A stretch of DNA of 64,000 nucleotides from Aplectana chamaeleonis. Taxonomy: Eukaryota > Nematoda > Chromadorea > Rhabditida > Cosmocercidae. Below, piece by piece: positions 13,601-25,600 of this stretch. A model generated the notes under the pieces. The model made no database searches. It was not told the DNA's origin and saw only the letters and a program-made list of their open reading frames with translations. The stretch lies in contig JAPDOI010000209.1 in the NCBI GenBank assembly GCA_029168955.1, forward strand, positions 310,001 to 374,000, read 5' to 3'. Position numbers and translations under genes: made by a program. Every line of letters begins with the position of its first letter. The first letter of the stretch is position 1.

Positions 13601-16600
13601 AAAATGGGTCGATAGGTTTGCTTGGTGTTTCCGAAGTAAGAAAGCTGCGCTTGTGTTTTTCTTCTTTCAAACTCTGATAGTTTATTTGATTGTTTCACAT
13701 TCTTCCTGTTTTTTCGTCTTTGTTTTCACATTCCTCGTGAACCCCTTTTAACAAATTGAAATCTCTTTGTATACAACTTATTTGTGTGTTTGCTTATATC
13801 AACTCTTTCACTGCGCCGAAATAACCAGTTTTGGGGGCTGCGGACGTTGAAAAGTGGTGAAACGTGATGACATTCAGGAAAATACAGAGAATGTCCCGCA
13901 ACAAGGAAGCTGCTTGTGCTCACTTGTTTTCAATATCAGTTTCGTTTTTTATCGTAGTAGGTTTCGTTTACATGAGGAGAATGTCAAAAAACAGCATACA
14001 TTTCTGAAAAATTCTAAAACGAACCCTTTTTGGAAAAAATTAAAAACAAAACGTCGTCTTCACCAGTTTTATAATCACCCCTCTTGTTGTGATTTTGCAA
14101 AAAACATGGTCTTTCAAGCTTGAAAACATCATATTGTTGTGGAAACGATTGCACATGTTTGAAAAGGCTCTTTTTTCATTACCCAGCCGAATTTTCTTTT
14201 GAAGCAATGCACTATGTATAGTTCGCCCCGTGGCTTGCTTCTTTAAAGGCAGTGTACATCAGGGCTGTGCGTTAATAACGTTAACGTGTTAACTCATTAA
14301 CGGGTTACCGCGGTTTTTTTTTCAAAAATTAACGATTAACGGTTAACGAAAAAGTCCCGAAATCACGTTAATTTTTATTTCGTTAATGTTCCATCCATCT
14401 ATGCTTTTTTGCACGTCAGGATTCCTATTCTAGAAGAGTATTCGTTTATTGTTCTGGCTGATTGTATTAACAATCCATGAAGATGATTTCCAAGTTTGGA
14501 GTGTACGGACTGCGGTGTTTGGTATGGAACGTGTTTCATGTTTTTGGGACGTCTGGTTATTTATCGATTTTCGTGGTGGTCAGGTAATGCTTTCAAAATT
14601 GTTAACGAAATGCAAAATTAACGTGTTAACTTGCATTAACGCGGTTTTTTCAAAAATTAACGATTAACGGTTACCGAAAAAATTTCATTAACGCACACCC
14701 CTGGTGTACACGATGATTTTCGTTCCCGAGTTTTCCACTCAAAACAATGCGCTGGCCACCAAGGGTTACCGAAATTACAAAGAAACGGCGAGAAACGCAC
14801 TAAAACGCCTGATTTCACTGAGATTGTTTCCTGGTCTGGACTAGTTGTCCGGTTGTATGAACATGTGCTCGATGGTTGTCACCTATGAAAAATGGGGTTA
14901 ATCGGAAATGGAAGAATTTTTTTTTTGGCAAAATGGTATTAGTCAGGGTTCGAAGCAAAGAACTGAGCAACAGAAAGTGGAGAACTTTAAAGGACGGGTC
15001 CACATAGTTCCAGTGAGAGTAAAAAGGCGGGATGAGAGTAAAGCATTTCGTGTACTTGTGGTGCATTTTTCTCAACTTCTTCGTCACTTCAACTCTACCC
15101 GGAGACCAAAAAATCGATTTACCCATTAATCTTAAAATCATCGGTTTTTTTCCAAATATCTTTGCTCTGACTGGGGCTATCAATTTCATCTTCTAATATG
15201 ATATTTTTGATCATAATGCCAATATAATGAAGTTTGCTGCAGAATTGTAACGCAAATGTACATCGATGGGAAAGAGTATTTGTCAATATTTGCAATCTGC
15301 GACTTTTGTCTCTACCTAAACTCGTTCTTTTTCTTCGTCGTTTTCGATAACCGCTTGGTGATTTCTGTATTTTTAAAGGATTGGTAGTTCATTCAGAAGT
15401 AGAAATTTGTCACATAGTGATCAAAGATCCATCATATGAGGTTCTGAAAGTGGTCTATCAGAAGCCGTTCTTGTTGTTGTTGTTGTTGCCCATCTTGCAC
15501 CAGACACATTGATCCTGGATCCAATTTTCGGCACGACGACCACATCGAAGCAAATGGCTGGGATCCTCTTCTTTGGAGAATCCCCATATAGTTCGTTATT
15601 CAACCCTCTTTTTTATATTTTCTCTTTTTTGTTTTTTTGTGTTTTTCTTTATTTTAGTTTTTTCATTCTTGTATGATCAAGTGAACAACACTCTCAACTT
15701 CTCTCTTTACTCAGGTCAGCTCGCATACATTGGCTGCAAAGACGGAAGTTACAAGCCTCGGACAACTCGTCCACCATTTTCCTAGCTCAATTTTGAGGAC
15801 CATAACTCCATTCCCAGAAGGTCTTGTACGATTCCAGAAGCATCATTGGAGTCAGAATGGGGCTGGTTTCAAGATATGCAAAAAACAGAAAAGCGATTTT
15901 TATCGCCAACACTGCCTTCAGGGTACTGAAGTGGCTGTTTTCTCATATTCATATCTGGCATGATAACAGCAACCGCCCTTCGTATTCTTCGTAAGTAGCC
16001 AACCGACACCGTGCTAATTCTACTGTCCACTGAAGTAGAATGCTGTTTGTGTTTTCGCGGACGCAGATTTTGATGAATTAAAGTAGAAAAGTTAGGCCCG
16101 TAGTAAACCCACCACCCAGTCAAGATCATCTGAGTGGGTGATAAGACGAGCACTCAGATATATAGGTTAATATGAGCATTAAAGGCAGCGTACACGCTCG
16201 TAAACGTAATTGAGATAACTACGGAATTAGAATGGTATGGCACCGAACACAAAGCTAACGCATTTTGAAGCTTCAAAAACGACCCACAATGAAGCTACAG
16301 GGGTGGGAAGTTGGCCCCGCCCCTGTATCTGCCCGCCCCCTGTATTTGCGTTCTACTCCAAAACAGGGGTGCTGGGCCATTTCCACAGTCGGCGACGTTT
16401 GTAGGTGGTGGAATAGGTACAATAAGTAAACCACACACATCGATGACGTAGGAAATGGCCCAGCACCCCTGTTTTGGAGGAGACGGCAAACCTGACCATG
16501 GGGCGGGCAGATACAGAGGCAGGCAGATACAGGGGCAGGACCAACTTTTCGTTCCTCTGGTGTCATTGTGGGTTGTTTTTAAAGCTTCAAAATGCGTGAG

Positions 16601-19600
16601 CGTTGTGTTCGGTGCCATACCATTCTAATTCCTTAGTTATCTCAATTACGTTTACGAGCGTGTATGCTGCCTTTAAGTATTATGTTCAAATGTTGTTATT
16701 GTTCAATGTATACTGTGAAGTCTTTAAATTATGTTGCCTTCTCGTGCTGAAATAAATTGTGTTTTTGCTTTGCGTTCGTTTATAACATACAAGGTGCATT
16801 CGCTGACCCTATAGGGATAGTTTATATGGTTGACCTTGGATAGGGATTGAACATGAGCAAGAGAAAGATAATGGCGCATCTTGCATGTCTAGACCTTGTC
16901 TAGACGCGCACTGTTGATATACGGCTCGAGATCGATCTATTACTGTCAGGTCGAGTCAGCTAAAGGAAGTTGCTAAAAAAGCGGCTCTTCCTATGCTTCT
17001 TTGACGCGCGCAACATAGACAAATCACGTAGGCGACGCAATATCTGCCTCGCCGTATTTCAGAAAACAGGATCCCTTGAGTGTTTCAATTTTTTCCCAGC
17101 TATTTCTTTTTTTCGCTAACTTTATGATTCTGTTGCATTATTTTTGCTGTGAATCTTAGCACTACTCGCTTATGAAGAAAATACTCGTTTTTCGTAGCAG
17201 CTAGTGTTGCAGAAAATGGATAACAACTCTGAGGACGCGGTACGATACGAAAAAGCTATTACACTAAGTTTCTCAAAGTGTACTGCATCATTTACCAATA
17301 AAATGAAAAATGTACAAAGAAAAAATGGGTTGGTGACAAAAAATAAACGAATACTGTTTTCTAGATTACGCTAAGGCAGATGCTGCGTCGCGTACGTTAT
17401 TTTTCTTCCTTCCCGAACAATCGCTCCCTTCCACACCCTCCAGATCAAGGGAGCCTATGAAGAGTTCAATCGAACAAGCGTTTCCTCCGCGCCACAGATG
17501 CGGAGGGAGCGCTTGTTTGGTGAACTATTCATTAGCTCCCTTGATCTGGAAAGCTAAAGAGGCGATTGTCTGGGCAAGGAAGGATTCGTGGGGGCGATTA
17601 TGGGGCGAAACTGACATAGCATAAGGATGGCGAGAGGGACGGAGCGTTAATCGCCCCTCTCAATCCATACTGTGCTCCACAATAGAACACAATCGCCCCA
17701 CAAAATACACTTGGAGCGCACTTGTTGTTGGGCTCCAAGTCTCTATGTGGTGGGCTACACGCGAGCTTTTGCCAGAGTGGATAGTGCAGAGCCTTTTAGA
17801 CTCAGAAGAGGAAAAACAACAATTTCACTGCGTATTTAGAAAGAAGGGACTCTCAATGAAGGTTCTCTGGTTAAAACCAGGGAAGGGAGATGCATGATCA
17901 TCCGCTACCAACACCATTTTTCATTGGACAGTTTTCTTCACTAATACAATTCAGTGTCGACCAGTATACGCGGACGAGAACTGGTGGAAAATCTATAATG
18001 TCTACCTAACTATCATCCACTATTTTGTTCCGATGATTATTCTCGACACTGCCTATACCATGATTGCTATCAAGGTAAGTCTCGATAAGCGCATGGTCCG
18101 TGCCATATTTGTAGGCAGCCGCGACGCCGCTTAGCGAAAAAACGAAGGGATTCTGGCTATCGATCGGATGATTTTGCGTCCAACAGCTGAGCGTGGCCCC
18201 TAGTTGAATGAAATGGACTATATAAAAAACTAAGTGTATAATATTTTAAAAGGGGGAGAAAATTATGTGCTAGGACAGTGAATAATCATGAGTTAATACA
18301 GGTTTGTTGGCTTCCATCCTAAACTTTTGTTTTTTTTTTATATTGTCAGTGTCGTTCAATCACCAGACCGCGACGCTATCGCTGACCGCAAAACCATTCA
18401 ATCGCCAGGCTATATCCCATTCTTCCACGCTCCTCACTCTTTCCCACGTCGCTGAGTCGCACTTTACTATTTTTGTGCCACGTACTGTGCTTCTCTGGGC
18501 CAAATTCCGGTCCGCAATAGCGTCTCGACACGCTTTGCGGCCGCGCGCTTCTGAGTCGGAAGAGTTTCCAGCGCCGCAACCGCCGATCTGTTGACTCAGG
18601 TGGGTTTTGGAAGCTGGAAACTAAACAAAATTTGAGAAAACTGTATTAAAAAGCCACATCTAATTGGCTTTGGCGCTGAAAACTCGAGCGAGTCCGGCCG
18701 CAAAACGTGTCTAGACCCGATTTCGGACCGGAATTTAGACCAGAGAAGCACAGTACCACGAAGGTTTTTTTTTCGTTTTGCTCCTTCTTCTAATTGCCCG
18801 TTCTACATTTGACGTAGTACACCCTAGAGGCGCAACACATAAATGGAATAGGGGGAAAACATTTCTGAGGAAAGGCCCGGGAAATTTTGCACTAATAGTA
18901 GGTCGTAACATTGTAACCCCGGAATCTGAACCTTGATCATAGTTTGTGTATATTGAGATTAGAGCCATGGCCATGGCAGCGCGGTCTGTTTCGGGTGATT
19001 TCTCTAAGAAAATTTTCCGCGTCAGTGCCGGGAAAGTACCGCTACCCTCGACTGTACCGCGATAGTACCGCAGCGGCTCCGTGACCAGACGATTTTGTTG
19101 CCGTGTCTTGAGCCTCGACATCGCCGCGATAGTACCGCAGCGGCTCCGCGTCAGAACCGCGCCGGCTCCGCGTTAGAACCGCGCCGGCTCCGCGAGGATG
19201 CAGCAGTGAACCCGCGTGGAGTACGATGTACTATCCTGTGTGGTGAAACGAAGTTGTCGCCGGTTCAATTACCCAAGTTTGAGGTACATTCCGTATTTCC
19301 CTTAATACCGGCGGTAACCTCTGTCGCTATCAGACAGATGACGTAACGACCGCAGGTGCGTATTTTTGTTCTTGTACCCCTAGTTGTATTATCATTCTTA
19401 TATAACTTCATATCAGACACTCTCCCGGAGCCGCTGCGGCACTATCGCGGAGCCGAAGCGGCACTTCCGCATCACCGCTACGGTTCCGCGATAGTCCCGC
19501 CACGGCTCCGCGGTAGTGCCGGCGCGGCTCCGCCATAGTGCCGCTTCGGTGCCTGTAGGCTCCGAAACGGCACTATCGCGGAGCCGCAGCGGCGATTTCT

Positions 19601-22600
19601 CTCAGAGTCTTTGCGGTCACATCACCTTCGCTCAGTATGGCGCGTACGATGACATTGAAGTGTCAATTGAAGGCAGTGTCCACGATAATCTGGACGTACT
19701 GAAATCACGAAGATATCAAGAAAAACGCACAAGAAGAACAGGAAATCCATGACTCTCACGCCGCGTCTTCACTCGAAATGTGCGAGTATCGATCAGGCTG
19801 GACGTGGCGGAGTTCCGTCTCAGATATTCTCCGGGTCCGACCCCAGCTCGCATGTGGTCCATCCTTAGATTTCTGTCTGGTCGGACCCTTTAGCATTGTT
19901 CCTCCACGTAGTCCCAAGTGAGAAGACATGGAGGGAGAATAAATTTTACTTCTCCCTTAAGTCGTCTCAGTTGGAAGACGTGAGGAGCGAAAACGGAAAG
20001 GGGCTTGACCCGACAGAAATCTGCGGTCGGACCCGTTGAGTTTCTGAGTTGGCAATTTGAACGTCCGCTGCGGCACATGCTTGACAGAACGGGCTTAGCA
20101 GGCGTACTGGGCTTACGAAATCTCCACTTCGCGGCCGTTTTTATCGATTTCTACAGCGTTTTCGCCGCTTTTTTCGACCCTATGCCCTCCAGCATCTGCC
20201 GGTTTAGTGATCGACATTGAAAACCCAAAAAGAGATTCTAAAATTTCATCTTCCTCGAAAGAGTAACGATTTGGCAATGTACAAGTCAAAAAAGGTCACT
20301 TAAAAACCTTGAAATATCGTAGAAAATGATTTGGCGTTAAATGAAGTGGAGTAATAAAAAAGCTAGGAAATGAAGTGAAATAACCAAAAATACAATTTAG
20401 TGGTCGATCATTTCACAAGCTTCTCCGTTAGGTTCCGTCCACTCCTTGCGAGAGCGTGCGATTGCGCAAAATCCATGTTCATCGTGAGCACACGATTTGC
20501 TAGCCGCTCACACGCTCTCCCTCTCGCTCTCGCGCGCCTACGCCAGCACCACGGAAGCAGCAAGTTTCGAGCTTACTATTCCATCACTAAAACAGGCGGC
20601 ATTGAACGTGCAGCAAAACTATTGCCCTTGTTCTCCATAATCTCACCACAGAAGTCGAAAACCGTAAGAAATCATCAGCCGTTGCGCCGAATCGAGCGAT
20701 TGATAGCCCGATCAAACGTTTTCAATTAAATCAACACGAGGCAAGGGGTGTTTCCCTTTGTTAGTTTGCTGGCAGGGGCTGCTCCAGCGTTCAGAAGCGT
20801 CGGGAGGCGCACAACAGCGGGAACGCCCGCTCTCGCAACCTATGGACGCTGCTTTAGACTTATCAAAGCGATATCAAGCACGATATGCAATGGAGCTTCG
20901 CGTCCACCTACATTAGTTGATTCCCTTATTACAGCTTTTAAAAATGACTTAATTATGTTGGAATTCCTATGCCGGACGAGGTTGGTAGATGGAATGTTTT
21001 ATTTCGGGCCTGACGTTTCGACTGACGTCTTCTTCAGAGGCCTAAAAGTGTGGTTCGAGCATTATTTTATTCATGATTCACCCTATCAAGCGCCTCCTCC
21101 ATGCCAGCAGTTCTGACGCGCTGCGACGTGCGGCACAGAGGCGTTAAACAGGAACAATGACTGTAAAGAACAATGACTTAATGTTTCGGTTGCGCGCTTA
21201 ACTTCATTTCTTAGCTTTTTTATTACTCCAGTTAACGCCAAATCATTTTCAACGATACTTCAAGATATTTTGGAAACTTGTTTTACTTGTAAATGGCAGT
21301 TCCAATTTCCGTTACTTTTTCCAGGAAGCTAAATTTTTAAATTTTTCACATATTTTCCCCAAAGGTTCCCTTTTTGTTTTCAATTTTGCTCCACAATTTC
21401 CATTTTGGTTCGGTGAAACATCTAGTAGACGATATTGTCGTATGAGTACAATTTTTGAAACCTATGACCCATAACCACTCTGCCAGTTCGAGACTTGATG
21501 CTTCGGGGAAATCGGCCTTTATCACGCTCTGTTATCATTAGGCATCAAATTCACTTTTAGCGCCGTCATCAAATCTTATCCGCGCAAAGGGTGAATTTGC
21601 TGAGCGGTTGGATATCATTCAGCGCAAAGAGTGGAAATACCGCCAGCGCTAACATGTTAATACATATCAGTTGTTGAGCGGCTGGATATCACTCAGCGCA
21701 AAGGGTGGAATTACCGGCTGTGCTGGCATCTTAGAAATTTCTAAACAAGGGAAAACATCTCAGTGAAAACATGATAAAACGATTGATCACGTCTCGATGT
21801 GTTTACCATGAGCACTGACGGTATAAAAGCCGCCTCATCTCACTAGAGTCCTCATTAGGCATTCTGATGCCAGCCCTGGAAGGTGACTTCGAGTCACTCT
21901 CCGGAGGCCAGCATAATTTTGGCTGCTGGGAGGATACAGTGGGTATCCTCACTGCGGGGGGGGGATGGCGAGTTACGCCGCGGTTCGCAGAGGGTGGCTC
22001 CTCACCGTAGACCTCGGTGAAGATTACGCCCGTGTTGCGGACAAGGCGGGGCTTCTTGCGCTTTGGACCTTCAAATTCGTGAAATTTTCGAGGTAAACTC
22101 ACCCATTTTTCGAGGTGATTTCTCCTCATTTTCGCGGTAAATTGGACCCTCTCTCGCTGCCAGTTCGCACCATTTTCACGGGATATTCACCACATTCTCA
22201 CCTATCCTAGCGGCAAATTCACCCAAACAGTGAATTTAACGCGCCAAATTAAGACATCATGCCGACTTGTACATGAGCATCAAGTCTCTTATGCTGAGGC
22301 AACAAGTCTCGAATTGGCAGGGCATGACAAATGCCACTCATTGCGGCAATTTGTGCAAGAAGCGAAATAATCGATATTATTGATTCGTATTTTTCGATAA
22401 GGACTGTGACCGATGAACAAAATTTCCCAACCAATAAAACCATAAAATCAGCAATCACCACTCCTCACCGCATTTTGTGCGAAAAGCGCGAAAGTCGATA
22501 ATATTGATTATCGATCGATGACATGTCATGAGTACGAATTCTGACAAGATCAGTACTTACCTCCAACGACCTGTGTTAACTGGCTGCAGATCCACCCACA

Positions 22601-25600
22601 CGCCTTGGTCTCCACAGCCTTAGCATGCCCAAACAGTTTTCGTGCTCCACGGCTAATTTAGTATGTAAACTCACGATTTTGAGGTACCCTTCAAAGTTGA
22701 GTTATCAAGTTCAGATTGCAACAAGAGCGACATGCATTCATTTCCAGTCTCCTGTCCGAAAATGAGCTACCTAGCTCAATTTTAAGTGTAACGTGAACGC
22801 TGTCTGAAAAAAAAGATTAGCAGAGAAAACATGCGGTTTTTCACGTTTTTCTCAAATCTTAGAGAACCATTCTAAACCATTTTTGGGCATCAACCCATCC
22901 ACGACGACGTGTCCCACCGGTGGGACACCCTTTTCAAAAACTGATTTCTTCGCCACAAGAAACTACTTTCGAACCTTCATATGATCAATGCCTTGACCTA
23001 CCCAAGACTTAAATAACTCAGGCGATTCGCGACCTCGAGCCGCCTGACAGTTCGGCTCGTGTTTCCCCATTTTCCGGGCTACTACTGTTGCTATCCGAGC
23101 TACTGCTCTTGCCCTGCGGGCGAATTGGAGGAGCTCGGACAGCAACAGCTGTGGCCCGTACAGCAACAGCAGTGGCCCGGAGATTAAGGGAACAAGAGCC
23201 GAATTGTCAGGCAGCTCGGGGCTCAGAATCGCCTTAGAAAGACCTTGTGGTCCTTCAGTAGGTCAAATGGAACAACATATTTAGACCCTTCTGATATCAG
23301 GTGGACCGAAGTAGAGGAAAAATGGCTGTAAAGCAAGTTCAGAAGCACCTCATGATTAATTTTACCTTCTATTGCTAGCTTTTAGGTTGCTTATTAGAAA
23401 CCTATCGTTTGAAACTAGTTTACTTTTCTAGAAGCGTTGCAGCTCAGTTGACCCCGTTTTGGTTTTGAGTACTTGTTTCTCGATAACGAAAGCGTCTCTC
23501 AAGCTCAAACTCTGATACTGTCCGACCATCGTGGCTAGCTACATACATACAATATAGACACAGTAAATCAAAAGCAATTACCCGCGGGACGCTATTCAAG
23601 CCAGCGTGTCCCACCGGTGGGACACATTTTACGGTTACGCAATATAGCACGCGGTCCGAACCAGGGATGCGCGGAAAAAAATATTCTCGGAAACAGAAAA
23701 GAGAAAACAGAAAATCTAGTTTGACAAAAAACAGAAAACAGAAACAAATCTCAAAAAATTGCAGCCACCCAAAATTAGGCGTGGTTGTGAATTAGTTAAT
23801 ACCAACTTTTAGCGCTCTTTTCAATGCAATCTAGAGCTGATTCCTACGTTCACACTGAACTTAGACTTTGAAAAAGCGGCTGCGCGCGTGGCCGGTTCAA
23901 ACCTGCGTCTGATGCGCGCTCTGCGCGCACCACAATTTATCGTGAACACTGCCTTTACCTTTAGGTGACCGCTTGAAATGAAAGAGTGGAGCTGTTAGCA
24001 GGATATGACATTTTACTATGACTTCGCGTCGCGCATAACGGAAAAGTGTTTCTTCATTCCTTCATGCTTAGTTCCAAATGCTTTCGAATGGAATATTCCG
24101 GTGGCAAACGCATCCATAGGTCCACCCGTTTCGTACATTCAATTGTTCTAGTGGAGTGCTATCATTCAAAGCGTGCATATGGTCTAGATTGGTAACTAGA
24201 GACCGTAGAATCAACCTCCCTGCCCACATACTGTGACAAGCACCGTGTAAAGCAAGAATAAGGAAAAATCAGCGGTCGGAAACAGTTTTTGAACTCGTTC
24301 GGACATGAACCGCTGTAGAAAATGCAACCGGATATCGCACTGAGCGGAGCCGCGAACGCCCGGACAGCAGCCGCGGTAGCTGGTTTTCTCTTAGAGGGGA
24401 GAGACGGCGTCGTTCGCTTTGATCTCCGGGTACGCTCCTGGGTGCAATTTGTCTGAGCTCTTTGATAGCACCAAAGCGTGTTAGAGTTGTCTCGCTGAAT
24501 TCAAATCAAGTATTCATATTTATTCACATTCAAGTTAGCAAAGGCTTTTTGTTCTTCTCCGATCCAGTTTAAACTCCCACAATCAAATATTCCGGTAACT
24601 TGTTAGTAGTGATCATGTCCGTATCCTGAAATTTCTTTTTTTCTCAATTCGGTCGGGAAAAATGGTAAGCGTTCAGCGATTTCGAGAAAAGTTTAGGCAC
24701 CGTAATTGTTCTCGTGATGTCCGTAGTGCGGCATGTATCCGTAATGATGATCATCGTCGTGGTGCTCTGGGCCATGATGGTAGTCGATGCCATGCCCGTG
24801 ATCGTGGAATCCGTTGCCGTACCCATGATGTCCATTACCCTTGCTGGAGTCGTATTCGGATCCTGAAAGTCATGTTTCTCAGTACAAGGTACTACATATC
24901 TTGTGAATGGCGACGTTAATCTGAGTCAAATTGATGATACAACACGATTCCATGTTGGAAATTCTAACTTGAAGGCGTGAAGCGACAAACTGAGGAAACC
25001 ATAGGCACTGGTCACGACAAACTTCGTCTCTGCGTTTTCGCTGATGAACAATTGTGTAAGCTCTCAGAAGCAGAACAGCGTTAGCAAGACGGGTCCACAC
25101 GTCTTCTCACAAGGGGAGTATACAAAGCGTAGATCGGATCTGCCAAAACGACTAGTGTCGTTAGTACCAGGCCGTCCAATAATTCCTGTCCGAAAATTTT
25201 CAAAATTCTATAATTTTCCTTAGAAGTGTTATAATAGCAGGCAAGTGTAAGAACCTTCTAGAAGGTTCTCCAAAGTTCTTCGCTAGGGGTATATAAGGCG
25301 CAGTCGCCGCGTCTAGCTACCAGTACAAGCTAAAATGGACCAAGGTCGAATTCGTACGTTCGTGTACTACGAGTGGTTACTGGGCAACGACACGGGCACC
25401 GCGGTCGCCAAAATCTGCAGAGCGTGCAAGGAGGATGCAGTGTCCCAACGCACAGTCAACCGCTGGCTCAATCGTTTCGAGAGCGGCGACACGAGCCTCG
25501 AGGACAGGGAGCACAGCGGGAGGCCTTCTACGGTGGATGATGACGAAGTCCGTCGCTGTATCAAGGAGAAGCCGGAAGCCACCACCCGTGAACTGGCGAC

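Noticed and set aside
16273..16618. Three overlapping minus-strand open frames
   Set aside because: Contained in the 490-bp palindromic MITE.
21803..22129. 108-codon minus-strand frame
   Set aside because: No domain, no splice support, and the stretch carries short repeated words.
24644..24835. Met/Thr/Ile-rich minus-strand frame
   Set aside because: It is the shadow of exon 3 of the His/Gly-rich gene in another frame.
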